Assembly (NCBI RefSeq): GCF_027913215.1
Contig: NZ_CP115784.1
Coordinates: 1,240,001-1,304,000, forward strand
Length of the DNA stretch: 64,000 nucleotides
Reading direction: 5' to 3'
Origin: Paracoccus aerodenitrificans
Lineage (GTDB): Bacteria > Pseudomonadota > Alphaproteobacteria > Rhodobacterales > Rhodobacteraceae
Positions 53,053 through 61,338 of this stretch are shown one piece after another. The notes below the pieces were generated by a model. The model was not told where the DNA came from. It did not search any database and saw nothing but the letters and a program-made list of their open reading frames with translations. The position numbers and the translations under genes are program-made. The stretch's first letter is position 1; the number at the start of each line of letters is the position of its first letter.

Positions 53053-54378
53053 ATGGCTAATCATATTTTCGGCCGCTGGGCCTCGGCGCAGCTTCCGGTC
53101 GCGGCGCGTGGCGATGGTTGCTATATCGTCGACAGTTCCGGCAAGCGCTATCTCGATGCTTCGGGCGGGGCGGCAGTGTCCTGTCTGGGGCATTCCGACC
53201 CGGATGTGCGGGCGGCCCTGCATGCGCAGCTTGACGAACTGGCCTTCGCGCATACCGGGTTTTTCACCTCGGAGGCGGCAGAGAAACTGGCTGACCGGCT
53301 GATCGCCCATGCGCCGGACGGGCTTGAGCGCGTCTATCTTGTCTCGGGCGGGTCCGAGGCGGTCGAGGCGGCGCTGAAACTGGCGCGGCAATATTTCACC
53401 GAGACCGGACAGCCCGGACGTCACCGGGTGATCGCCCGGCGGCAAAGCTATCACGGCAATACGCTCGGCGCACTTGCAGCGGGCGGCAATGCGTGGCGGC
53501 GGGCGCAATTCGCGCCTTTGCTGGTTGAAACCTCGCATATTTCCCCGTGCTATGAATATCGGGACAGAGAGGACGGCGAAACGCAGCATGATTACGGTCA
53601 GCGCGTCGCGAATGAGCTGGAGGCCGAAATTCTGCGTCTCGGCCCCGAGAGCGTCATGGCCTTCATTGCCGAACCTGTGGTCGGGGCGACATTGGGCGCG
53701 GTGCCTGCCGTGCCGGGATATCTGTCCCGTATCCGTGAGATCTGCGACCGCTATGGCGTATTGCTGATCCTCGATGAGGTGATGTGCGGCATGGGCCGGA
53801 CCGGGCATCTCTTTGCCTGCGACGAGGATGGCGTCTCGCCCGATATTCTGTGTATCGCCAAGGGTCTCGGCGCGGGATATCAGCCGGTCGGAGCGATGAT
53901 CGCTTCGGGCCGGGTCTATGACGCGATTGCCTCCGGGTCGGGGTTTTTCCAGCATGGCCATACCTATATGGGCCACCCGATGGCGGCGGCAGCGGCGGGC
54001 GCGGTTCTGGATGCGATCCTTGGCCGCGATCTTCTGGCGCGTGTGAAGATGCAGGGCGAAAGGCTGGATCATGCGCTGCATGACGCGTTCGGCCAGCATC
54101 CTCATATCGGGGATATCAGGGGCAGGGGGCTGTTCCGCGGCATCGAACTGGTCGAGGACCGCGCCACGAAAACCCCCTTCGATCCCGGGCGCAGGATCCA
54201 TGCGAAGATCAGGCGCCTTGCCTTCGAATCCGGGCTGATCTGCTATCCGATGGGCGGGACGATAGATGGCAGGCGCGGCGATCACGTCCTGCTGGCGCCT
54301 CCGTTCATCATTGGGGATGATCAGATCGGGGAGCTTGTCGAAAAACTTTCCGGCGCGATTGATGACGCGCTCGCCTGA
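53053..54378 (+). CDS. Class III PLP-dependent aminotransferase
   Basis: 441 residues. Class III signature: DILCIAKGLGAGYQPVGAM with the PLP Lys, preceded by LLILDEVMCGMGRTGHLFACD (PLP-ring Asp). Opening FGRWASAQLPVAARGDGCYIVDSSGKRYLDASGGAAVSCLGHSDP and YLVSGGSEAVEAALKLARQYF match omega-aminotransferases (taurine, beta-alanine or amine-pyruvate types). The substrate cannot be fixed. A single gene; an inverted repeat sits between it and the opposing arsH. Confidence 0.92.
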   Translation: MANHIFGRWASAQLPVAARGDGCYIVDSSGKRYLDASGGAAVSCLGHSDPDVRAALHAQLDELAFAHTGFFTSEAAEKLADRLIAHAPDGLERVYLVSGGSEAVEAALKLARQYFTETGQPGRHRVIARRQSYHGNTLGALAAGGNAWRRAQFAPLLVETSHISPCYEYRDREDGETQHDYGQRVANELEAEILRLGPESVMAFIAEPVVGATLGAVPAVPGYLSRIREICDRYGVLLILDEVMCGMGRTGHLFACDEDGVSPDILCIAKGLGAGYQPVGAMIASGRVYDAIASGSGFFQHGHTYMGHPMAAAAAGAVLDAILGRDLLARVKMQGERLDHALHDAFGQHPHIGDIRGRGLFRGIELVEDRATKTPFDPGRRIHAKIRRLAFESGLICYPMGGTIDGRRGDHVLLAPPFIIGDDQIGELVEKLSGAIDDALA

Positions 54379-54416
54379 GACAGCCGGGGGTGCAGATGCC
54401 GGGATGGCCCGCAAAA

Positions 54417-54448
54417 GCGATCCGACCGGGATGAACGGGCCGGATCGC
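54417..54448. terminator. Inverted repeat between convergent genes
   Basis: GCGATCCG (54417-54424) pairs perfectly with CGGATCGC (54441-54448) across a 16-base loop. It lies between the stops of the aminotransferase gene and arsH and may serve as a weak bidirectional terminator. Confidence 0.5.
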
Positions 54449-54455
54449 ATCCCGC

Positions 54456-55151
54456 TTAAAGCTTCGACATGTGGTCCTGAAGGCTCGCCTTGCGCTCGGA
54501 ATAGCGGTCCACGAGATAGGGCGAGATATCGCGCGTCAGCAGGGTGAATTTGACAAGTTCCTCGACCACATCGACAACGCGGTCGTAATAGCTGGACGGT
54601 TTCATGCGTCCGGCTTCATCGAACTCGTCATATGCTTTCGCGACAGAGGATTGGTTCGGGATGGTCAGCATCCGCATCCATCGCCCCAGAACCCGCATCT
54701 GATTCAGCGCGTTGAAGCTTTGCGATCCGCCAGAGACCTGCATCAGCGCCAGCGTCCGCCCCTGAGTGGGCCGGATCGCGCCAAGCGACAGGGGGATCCA
54801 GTCGATCTGGCTTTTCATCACGCCGGTCATCGCCCCGTGGCGTTCGGGGCTGGTCCAGACCTGCCCCTCGGACCACTGGCAGGCCTCGCGCAGTTCGGCG
54901 ACTTTGGGGTGATCGGCGGGGGCGTCATCCGGCAAAGGCAGGCCGCCGGGGTGAAAGATCCGGGTCTCGCAGCCGAAATGGATCAGCAGCCTCTCGGCCT
55001 CTTCGGTGAGAAAGCGCGAATAGCTGCGCTCGCGCAGAGAGCCGTAAAGCAGAAGAATGCGCGGTTTGTGACGCGCCGGCTTGTCCTGCGAAAGGCGCGC
55101 CGGGTCGATCATCTGAACCGCATTCGGATCGAGATTGGGCAGGTCAGTCAA
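54456..55151 (-). CDS. arsH: Arsenical resistance protein ArsH (NADPH-dependent FMN reductase)
   Basis: 231 residues. The flavodoxin-like phosphate loop [25 protein letters not shown] and GLPLPDD are diagnostic for ArsH, followed by [23 protein letters not shown] and [30 protein letters not shown]. ArsH in other bacteria oxidises trivalent organoarsenicals and reduces quinones or metals. Last gene of the ars operon, overlapping arsC2 by eight bases. Confidence 0.95.
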   Translation of the reverse strand: MTDLPNLDPNAVQMIDPARLSQDKPARHKPRILLLYGSLRERSYSRFLTEEAERLLIHFGCETRIFHPGGLPLPDDAPADHPKVAELREACQWSEGQVWTSPERHGAMTGVMKSQIDWIPLSLGAIRPTQGRTLALMQVSGGSQSFNALNQMRVLGRWMRMLTIPNQSSVAKAYDEFDEAGRMKPSSYYDRVVDVVEELVKFTLLTRDISPYLVDRYSERKASLQDHMSKL

Positions 55152-55563
55152 CGATCTCTCCGTTTTCGCTGATGATCATCTGCCCGTCTTCCTTGTAAAG
55201 CGGCCCCGGCGGCAGGCGGTCCAGCAGCGGTAGCACGGTTTCCGAGGGGCGGCACAGCCGCACCCCCTTCGGCGAGGCCACGATGGGCCGGTTGACCAGG
55301 ACCGGATGTTCCAGCATCGCATTCAGGATCGTGTCGTCATCCACCCCGTCTTTCAGCAGCCCAAGTTCTTCAGCCGGGGATTTGGTCTCACGCAGGGCCT
55401 GCCTGGGTGTCAGCCCGGCAGCGGCGAACAGGGCCAGCAATTGCGGGCGCGTCCACCCTTCCGACAGATAGTCGATGACGACCGGCTCGGTGCCGGATTT
55501 GCGGATGATTTCCAGAACATTGCGCGATGTGCCGCAATCTGGGTTGTGGTGAATGACGATCAT
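55144..55563 (-). CDS. arsC: Arsenate reductase, glutaredoxin-coupled type
   Basis: 139 residues. Catalytic Cys in [19 protein letters not shown] at position 10, with the arginines that bind arsenate in ALRETK and [16 protein letters not shown]. This is the Grx/GSH-dependent ArsC family (like plasmid R773 ArsC), unrelated in fold to the other arsenate reductase in the operon. Start ATG overlaps the acr3 stop by four bases, and the end overlaps arsH by eight. Confidence 0.94.
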   Translation of the reverse strand: MIVIHHNPDCGTSRNVLEIIRKSGTEPVVIDYLSEGWTRPQLLALFAAAGLTPRQALRETKSPAEELGLLKDGVDDDTILNAMLEHPVLVNRPIVASPKGVRLCRPSETVLPLLDRLPPGPLYKEDGQMIISENGEIVD

Positions 55564-56612
55564 GCTGTCTCCGTCGGAAAGCGGTTGCGTGTGCGGTTGG
55601 CGAAGGCGACCAGTGACAGCATCACCGGCACTTCGACCAGCACCCCAACCACGGTTGCAAGCGCCGCGCCGGAATTCAGCCCGAACAGGCTGATCGCGAC
55701 GGCCACGGCAAGCTCGAAGAAATTCGAGGTGCCGATCATGGCGCAGGGTGCCGCGATCTTGTGCGGAACCCGCATGACCCAGGCCGCGCCATAGGCGATG
55801 GCGAAGATGCCATAGCTCTGGATCAGGATCGGCACGGCGATCATCAGGATGATAACTGGCCGGTTCAGGATCACCTCGCCCTGAAGCCCGAACAGGATGG
55901 CCACCGTGGCGATCAGCCCGATCATCGACAGCGGCTTAATCCGGGCCGAGAAGGCCTCGATAGCCTGCTGCGATCCCAGCATCCGCCGCGTGATCAGCCC
56001 TGCCGCAAGCGGCAGCACCACATAAAGCACCGTCGCCAGAACCAGAGTCTGCCACGGTACGGCGATTTCGGTCACGCCAAGCAGCAGCGCCACGATGGGT
56101 GCGAAAGCCACCACCATGATCAGATCGTTCACCGAGACCTGAACCAGCGTATAGGTCGCATCGCCCCGCGTCAGTTGCGACCAGACGAAAACCATCGCCG
56201 TGCAGGGCGCGGCCCCCAGCAGGATCAGTCCGGCGATATATTGCTGCGCATCTTCGGGCGCGATCCACGGCGCGAAGACGTAATCGAAGAACAGCACCGC
56301 CAGAAACGCCATCGTAAACGGCTTGATCAGCCAGTTCACCGCAAGGGTGATCAGCAATCCGCGCGGCTGGCGGGCGACTCCGGCGACCGCGCCGAAATCG
56401 ACATTGACCATCATCGGAAAGACCATCGCCCAGATCAGCACCGCCACGACCAGATTGATCGAGGCGATTTCCGCACCGGCGATGCTCTCGACCAGACCGG
56501 GAGACATGCTGCCGATGATCAGACCGGCGGCCATCGCAAGCGCGACCCAGAGGCTGAGCCAACGCTCGAAGATACCGAGGGCGCTGCCCCCGGTCATATC
56601 TGTGTCTGTCAT
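55560..56612 (-). CDS. acr3: Arsenite efflux transporter, ACR3 family
   Basis: 350 residues with about ten membrane segments. ACR3 signatures: [31 protein letters not shown], and the conserved Cys-containing [34 protein letters not shown]. It exports As(III) using the proton gradient. ATG 56,612 was chosen because it is four bases after the upstream arsC stop and starts before the first segment; a longer frame would overlap arsC. Confidence 0.95.
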   Translation of the reverse strand: MTDTDMTGGSALGIFERWLSLWVALAMAAGLIIGSMSPGLVESIAGAEIASINLVVAVLIWAMVFPMMVNVDFGAVAGVARQPRGLLITLAVNWLIKPFTMAFLAVLFFDYVFAPWIAPEDAQQYIAGLILLGAAPCTAMVFVWSQLTRGDATYTLVQVSVNDLIMVVAFAPIVALLLGVTEIAVPWQTLVLATVLYVVLPLAAGLITRRMLGSQQAIEAFSARIKPLSMIGLIATVAILFGLQGEVILNRPVIILMIAVPILIQSYGIFAIAYGAAWVMRVPHKIAAPCAMIGTSNFFELAVAVAISLFGLNSGAALATVVGVLVEVPVMLSLVAFANRTRNRFPTETA

Positions 56613-56616
56613 GGGA

Positions 56617-57132
56617 TCAGTTCTCTGTCTCGGAATGTGTGGTCTTGCCGATCTCATCCAGCTTGTGCTGCAACGACATGCGGTCAAGCGAGGCAATCGG
56701 CAGATTGGCGAAGATCGAGATGCGGTTCAGCAGCATCTTGTAAGCCTCTGAAAAGGCCAGATGCCGTTCCGTGTCATTGCCCTCTGCCGCCGCGGGATCG
56801 GGGATGCCCCAATGTGCGCTCATCGGCTGACCGGGCCAGTACGGGCAGGTTTCTCCGGCAGCGTTGTCGCAGACGGTAAAGACGAAATCCAGCTCGGGCG
56901 CGCCTTCGGTCGCGAACTCGTCCCAGCTTTTCGAGCGCAGCCCCTCCGTGTCATAGCCAAGCCGTTGCAGAAGCTGCACGGTGAAGGGATGCAGCTCTCC
57001 TTTTGGAGAAGACCCGGCAGAGTAGGCTTTGAACCGGCCCTTGCCCTCTTTGTTCAGAATGGATTCGGCGAAGATGGACCGGGCGGAATTGCCGGTGCAG
57101 AGAAACAGGACGTTATAGGGTCTATCTGACAT
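56617..57132 (-). CDS. arsC: Arsenate reductase, low-molecular-weight phosphatase type
   Basis: 171 residues. The phosphatase-like P-loop reads [19 protein letters not shown], with the nucleophilic Cys at position 12, and later [30 protein letters not shown], which supplies further Cys and the Asp. Thioredoxin- or mycothiol-type ArsC differ in details; this form (ArsC of the Pseudomonas/Rhodobacter type) is usually glutathione- or thioredoxin-linked. The C-terminus is ~30 residues longer than the minimal enzyme. Second gene of the operon, nine bases after arsR. Confidence 0.93.
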   Translation of the reverse strand: MSDRPYNVLFLCTGNSARSIFAESILNKEGKGRFKAYSAGSSPKGELHPFTVQLLQRLGYDTEGLRSKSWDEFATEGAPELDFVFTVCDNAAGETCPYWPGQPMSAHWGIPDPAAAEGNDTERHLAFSEAYKMLLNRISIFANLPIASLDRMSLQHKLDEIGKTTHSETEN

Positions 57133-57141
57133 TTTGTTGCC

Positions 57142-57474
57142 TCAGCAGTCGCATATGATCTTGTCCAGAACGGGTTGGCACAGTTCCGGCGCACCCCGGC
57201 AGCAATCCTCCATCAGGAAGGCAAGCAGGCCGCGCATGGTTTCCATCTCGGCGAAATAGCGGATCGAACGGCCCTCGCGTGCCGATCTGACCAGCTTCGC
57301 CGTCGAGAGGATATTGAGATTATTCGACAGCGTATTCGCCCGCACCTCCAGCGCGGCGGCGATATCGCCCGCCGTCATCCCGGCAGGCCCGGCCTTGATC
57401 AGCAGGCGGAACACATCCAGCCTTGTGTCATGTGCCAGAGCGGAGAGTGATTCGAGTGCCATAAACTGTTCCAT
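57142..57474 (-). CDS. arsR: ArsR family arsenic-responsive repressor
   Basis: 110 residues. Winged helix: LSALAHDTRLDVFRLLIKAGPAGMTAGDIAAALEVRANTLSNNLNILSTAKLVRSAREGRSIRYFA. The E. coli-type ELCVCDL metal site is absent; instead there are Cys91, Cys92 and Cys99 near the C-terminus (DCCRGAPELC), plus CDC at the very end. This resembles the C-terminal As(III) site of Acidithiobacillus ArsR. The ATG at 57,474 gives the family length; ATG 57,462, preceded by GGAAC, is the alternative. Heads the ars operon and is divergent from ivd. Confidence 0.93.
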   Translation of the reverse strand: MEQFMALESLSALAHDTRLDVFRLLIKAGPAGMTAGDIAAALEVRANTLSNNLNILSTAKLVRSAREGRSIRYFAEMETMRGLLAFLMEDCCRGAPELCQPVLDKIICDC

Positions 57475-57510
57475 ATTTCATGTAATATCGAATCATTAAG
57501 AATAACGCAA
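57473..57510 (-). promoter_or_regulatory. arsR promoter and ArsR operator
   Basis: On the minus strand TTGCGT (57505-57510) and TATTAC (57482-57487) are 17 bases apart. The near-palindrome ATATTTCATGTAATAT (57473-57488; 14 of 16 positions symmetric) covers the -10 and the start point, the right place for ArsR autorepression. The predicted start near 57,475 falls directly at the first ATG. Confidence 0.65.
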
Positions 57511-57557
57511 TCTTCTCATCGCGATTGACGCAAAAAAACCTCCGGCGCAGTCTGGGA

Positions 57558-57611
57558 TTGACGCAGGGGGGCTGTCTGACGCATATTTCAGTTTAAATGA
57601 ACGTATGTTCA
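57558..57611 (+). promoter_or_regulatory. ivd promoter with palindromic operator
   Basis: TTGACG (57558-57563) and CATATT (57582-57587) with 18-base spacing form a plausible promoter. Just downstream TGAAC-GTAT-GTTCA (57598-57611), flanked by AAA/AAAT, is an inverted repeat of TetR-like or LiuR-like form, 23 bases before the ivd ATG. The regulator gene is not in the window. Confidence 0.55.
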
Positions 57612-57634
57612 AATAACGGGAGGGGAAGCTGGCG

Positions 57635-58795
57635 ATGTTTACGCATGGCATGGAATTCGATCTGGGCGAGGATATCGGTGCGTTGCGCGATATGGTGCAT
57701 CGCTTCGCGCAGGAACGCATCAAGCCCATCGCGGCGGAAACCGACAGCAAGAACGCTTTTCCGAATGAGCTTTGGCAGGAGTTCGGTGAACTCGGCCTGT
57801 TGGGGATCACAGTGGCCGAGGAATATGGCGGCTCGGGCATGGGCTATCTGGCCCACACCATCGCGACCGAGGAAATCGCGCGGGCCTCGGCCTCGATCAG
57901 TCTGTCCTATGGGGCGCATTCCAATCTGTGTGTGAACCAGCTCAAACTGAACGCTTCCGAGGAGCAGAAGAAGAAATACCTGCCGAAGCTGTGCTCCGGC
58001 GAGCATATCGGGGCGCTCGCCATGTCCGAAGAGGGCGCGGGTTCCGATGTGGTCGGCATGAAGCTGAAGGCGGAAAAGCGCAATGGATATTACGTGCTGA
58101 ATGGCGCGAAATACTGGATCACCAACGGGCCGGATGCCGACACGCTGGTGGTCTATGCCAAGACCGATCCCGAGGCCGGATCGAAAGGCATCACCGCCTT
58201 CATCATCGAAAAGGGCATGACCGGCTTCACGCAGGGTCCGCATTTCGACAAGGTCGGGATGCGCGGATCGAACACCGGAGAACTGATCTTCGAGAATTGC
58301 GAAGTCCCCTTCGAGAATGTTCTGGGCGAGGAAGGCAAGGGCGTCCGTGTGCTGATGTCGGGCCTCGATTACGAACGGCTGGTTCTGTCGGGGATCGGGA
58401 CGGGCATCATGGCCGCCTGTCTGGATGAGGTTGTCCCCTACAGCAAGGAACGCAAGCAATTCGGCAAACCCATCGGGGATTTCCAGCTTATGCAGGCCAA
58501 GATCGCCGATATGTATGTGGCGATGAACACCGCAAAGGCCTATGTCTATGAGGTCGCGAAGGCCTGCGACGCGGGCAAGGTCACCCGGCAGGACGCGGCG
58601 GGAGCGGTGCTCTATGCCTCGGAACAGGCAATGGTGCAGGCCCATCAGGCGGTGCAGGCGCTCGGCGGGGCGGGTTTCCTGAATGACAGCGTGGTCAGCC
58701 GCCTGTTCCGCGACGCCAAGCTGATGGAAATCGGGGCGGGCACATCCGAAATCCGGCGCATGCTGATCGGCCGGGAATTGATGGCCGGGGCATGA
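57635..58795 (+). CDS. ivd: Isovaleryl-CoA dehydrogenase
   Basis: 386 residues, acyl-CoA dehydrogenase fold. Motifs: [60 protein letters not shown], and [11 protein letters not shown] with Glu247 at the place of the catalytic base specific to isovaleryl-CoA dehydrogenases (helix G position). C-terminal [42 protein letters not shown]. It makes 3-methylcrotonyl-CoA in leucine breakdown, in line with mccB and mccA downstream. GGGAGGGGAA precedes the ATG. Confidence 0.96.
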   Translation: MFTHGMEFDLGEDIGALRDMVHRFAQERIKPIAAETDSKNAFPNELWQEFGELGLLGITVAEEYGGSGMGYLAHTIATEEIARASASISLSYGAHSNLCVNQLKLNASEEQKKKYLPKLCSGEHIGALAMSEEGAGSDVVGMKLKAEKRNGYYVLNGAKYWITNGPDADTLVVYAKTDPEAGSKGITAFIIEKGMTGFTQGPHFDKVGMRGSNTGELIFENCEVPFENVLGEEGKGVRVLMSGLDYERLVLSGIGTGIMAACLDEVVPYSKERKQFGKPIGDFQLMQAKIADMYVAMNTAKAYVYEVAKACDAGKVTRQDAAGAVLYASEQAMVQAHQAVQALGGAGFLNDSVVSRLFRDAKLMEIGAGTSEIRRMLIGRELMAGA

Positions 58796-58811
58796 GATAG
58801 GTAAAGACTAA

Positions 58812-59741
58812 ATGGCCCAAAGCTTCCTATATGAGAATTGGCCTGACGATCTGCGGAAAGCCGAACTGGCTTCTTTAGCGGGATTGTTGCCAAATGCTTG
58901 GCTGGCTGTTGTCACACGCCTTACCCGAACCGATCAGGTCACTAATGTAAAAGTGCACGACCCAAACAATGATGGCGAATTCTGCCACCTTGGGGATCTC
59001 TCGCAGCAAGATAAGCTTGCTGTCCGATTATTTAGATATCTGTCGTCCGAGCAACTTTTTGCGCTGCTTCTTTCGGGACAAGGAGATATGCCGCTGGCAA
59101 GGTTCAATAGCGTTGTCCGTGCAGATCACCTGAACTCCGCATATACTTCCATTGCAGCGCAAAAAGTTCCTGAAGGTTACGCCAGCGTTTGTGGGCGTAG
59201 CTATGCCTTTTCGGAGTGGCTCGGTTTCAAGGCGACCGGGAACTCGGAGCCTGCATTATGTCCTACGCTTGAGCGCTTCATCATTAATGAAGCGGCCTTC
59301 GTTGCCGAGCGTGATTTTGTAAATGGCATTAAACACGGTAGAGCGCGTGCTGCGAGTAATACAAGTGCGCTTGGTATCAATGTTGAACATGATGGTGCGT
59401 GGCACGAACTCTTACCCGCTACCGAAGTAATATGTGTAGAGACTTGGCGGGAAAAAAAGACGACCAAGGGAAGCGAATTTTTGCATTCTCTTTCTTTTGA
59501 AACATTTGATTTTCGTGAAGATATCGGGGTTCTGTACGTTAATTCGCTTATCGTGTCAGCTATCCTCGCTTGGCGTATTGCCACGCTTGAAATGCTTATC
59601 GAGAAGGCTTCAAAAGTGAATGTTAGCTTTCCGTTTCCTAATAAAATTGAGGGTTCGAACTCTATTATGAGATTCAAAGGCTTGCCTGCCGAGGACTTCG
59701 AGCGCCGTTCCAATATTGGGGACGATTATGGGACAAGCTGA
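58812..59741 (+). CDS. AT-rich orphan gene, unknown function
   Basis: 309 residues. I recognise no family and no signal peptide. Features seen: a soluble-looking protein with Trp/Tyr-rich start (SFLYENWPDD), a mid region EFLHSLSFETFDFREDIGVLY, and one possible hydrophobic helix SLIVSAILAWRIATLEMLIEKASK near residue 255. Base composition is clearly lower in G+C (about 37% and 53% in two 60-base samples counted by eye) than the flanking genes, and codon use includes many A/T-ending codons. Start ATG 58,812 has a weak ribosome site. It splits the leucine degradation locus and is probably a recent acquisition. Confidence 0.75.
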   Translation: MAQSFLYENWPDDLRKAELASLAGLLPNAWLAVVTRLTRTDQVTNVKVHDPNNDGEFCHLGDLSQQDKLAVRLFRYLSSEQLFALLLSGQGDMPLARFNSVVRADHLNSAYTSIAAQKVPEGYASVCGRSYAFSEWLGFKATGNSEPALCPTLERFIINEAAFVAERDFVNGIKHGRARAASNTSALGINVEHDGAWHELLPATEVICVETWREKKTTKGSEFLHSLSFETFDFREDIGVLYVNSLIVSAILAWRIATLEMLIEKASKVNVSFPFPNKIEGSNSIMRFKGLPAEDFERRSNIGDDYGTS

Positions 59742-59883
59742 GCACTTGAGCACATACATCAGCTATCCGCTCCAAGAGCGCAGCAGGAAGTGCTGTAAGA
59801 TGGAGTTGCTAATAGGCTGCGGTAAGCTGATTTCCGGGCAGGCGATAACGGAAATAACATGCCGTAGCAGTACGCATAACAGT

Positions 59884-59937
59884 CCGGGCATCGGCATCGC
59901 CGACGCCCGGAATTTTCGGAATGGCGGGAAAACCCGC
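59884..59937. terminator. Two hairpins between orphan gene and ompW
   Basis: A long stem CCGGGC-A-TCGGC (59884-59895) with GCCGA-C-GCCCGG (59899-59910), one mismatch, a three-base loop, then AATTTT on the plus strand. A second hairpin GCGGG-AAAA-CCCGC-like (59924-59937) touches the ompW stop. Likely a shared terminator for the two convergent genes. Confidence 0.7.
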
Positions 59938-60561
59938 TCAGAATTTCCTGATATAGCTGATGCCGAACACGGTCGGATTGACATCGACATCGCCGATATC
60001 GTCCCCGTTCAGCTCAACATCCGAGTTGATGTCGATATAGCGCAGATCGGCCCGGAATGCGCTTTGGTCGCTGAACCAGTAATCCGCGCCCAGATGGGCC
60101 GCCAGACCCCAGCTATTCTTGACCTGAAGATCGGCACCCGCCAGCGGTCCCCGCGCATCGGCGTCGTAAAACCCGGTGAAGTTCACGCCAAGGCCGATAA
60201 AGGGCTTGAATTGCGGCGTAGCGTCGAAGTGATATTGCAGCGAGACGACCGGCGGCAATTGCTTGACCTTGCCGATCTCGGTCCCGTTGGATTCGATGCT
60301 GTGGCTGAAGGGCAGCGCACCCAGAACCTCGATTCCCAGATTGTCGCGGATGAAATACTCGAAGGTGATGCTGGGTCGCGTGCTGTCGTCGATATCGGTC
60401 GGCACCGCGCCGCCCGCCAGATCGCCATTATCGGATTTCGGATTCACATTCGCGATCCCCAGACCGATGGTCCAGTCTCCCTGCGACTGGGCGAAGGCGG
60501 GGCTGGCCGCTGCCAGGGCAGTGGCCGCGATTGCTGCGGTGGTCAGGATCTGACGTCTCAT
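59938..60561 (-). CDS. ompW: OmpW family outer-membrane protein
   Basis: 207 residues with a signal peptide (MRRQILTTAAIAATALAAASPAFA). The mature protein is an eight-strand barrel candidate with family hallmarks: WTIGLGIANVNPKSDNG, SITFEYFIRDNLGIEVLGALPFSH, LPPVVSLQYHF, FKPFIGLGVNFTGFYD, SWGLAAHLGADYWFSD, VNPTVFGISYIRKF ending in Phe. OmpW proteins let small hydrophobic molecules cross the outer membrane. AGAGG precedes ATG 60,561. It runs against the leucine genes. Confidence 0.93.
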   Translation of the reverse strand: MRRQILTTAAIAATALAAASPAFAQSQGDWTIGLGIANVNPKSDNGDLAGGAVPTDIDDSTRPSITFEYFIRDNLGIEVLGALPFSHSIESNGTEIGKVKQLPPVVSLQYHFDATPQFKPFIGLGVNFTGFYDADARGPLAGADLQVKNSWGLAAHLGADYWFSDQSAFRADLRYIDINSDVELNGDDIGDVDVNPTVFGISYIRKF

Positions 60562-60707
60562 GGCAAACCTCTTGCTTATACGTACCGCTGCACCCAAGGC
60601 CCGCGCGGTCCCCGCAACCATGATCTGAATCAACTCACCGCCAGAGAGCGGTGCATTGCGACAATCCGACGCGGCAGAACCGCCGGATATCCTTGGAGGC
60701 ATGCTGC

Positions 60708-61292
60708 ATGATCCCTCGTATCGCCATAACCGGCTTCGCTTTGGCAGCCGCGCTTTCGGCATGGTCCCTTGCCGCCGCGCAGGATTTTGCCACGGAAGAT
60801 GTCGCCGCCGTACCTCCCGATGAACCGGCGGAAGAACTGGCCCTTGTCGCGCTCTGTCTGGAGCAGGCGGATGCGGCCCCGGACAGCCGTGCGGGACGAA
60901 GCGGGACGGGCTGTATCGGTCTTGCCGCGCAGGCCTGCATGGCGCAGCCCGGCGGCGATTCCACCGCTTCGATGATCGGCTGCACGGCACAGGAAACCGC
61001 GTTCTGGGACGGGATCCTGAACGAGTCCTATCAGGAGCTCATCGCAGAGGCGAAGGGCTGGACCCATCCCGGCGATCCGCGCGTGACCACCGAAATGGCA
61101 CCTGAGATCCTGCTGCGCCAGATGCAGCGCGACTGGATCGCCTATCGGGATTCGACCTGCGACTGGAATGCCCGGCCGTGGCAAGGTGGCAGCATTGTCG
61201 GCGTCATCCGCGCCGGCTGCCTGCTGGATGAGACCGCCCTGCAGGCGCTTCGCCTGCGCCGGGCGCTGCACGATGAACAGGGGATGCGGTGA
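60708..61292 (+). CDS. LprI-like/DUF1311 secreted protein
   Basis: 194 residues with a signal peptide ([24 protein letters not shown]). The C-terminal DUF1311 region (lysozyme inhibitor LprI-like) shows [71 protein letters not shown], with several conserved cysteines likely in disulfides. ATG 60,708 has GGAGG at 60,695-60,699. Function unproven; relatives inhibit lysozyme. Located just before mccB; I recall similar genes in this position in Rhodobacteraceae. Confidence 0.85.
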   Translation: MIPRIAITGFALAAALSAWSLAAAQDFATEDVAAVPPDEPAEELALVALCLEQADAAPDSRAGRSGTGCIGLAAQACMAQPGGDSTASMIGCTAQETAFWDGILNESYQELIAEAKGWTHPGDPRVTTEMAPEILLRQMQRDWIAYRDSTCDWNARPWQGGSIVGVIRAGCLLDETALQALRLRRALHDEQGMR

Positions 61293-61338
61293 GGCCGTTG
61301 GGCAGAACCGCATCAGCCGCCCGTGGGAAGGAAGACAT

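Noticed and set aside
57591..57634. ivd palindrome as part of the arsR control region
   Set aside because: It lies over 100 bases from the arsR promoter and directly before ivd; the arsR site at 57,473-57,488 is a better match in position and sequence.
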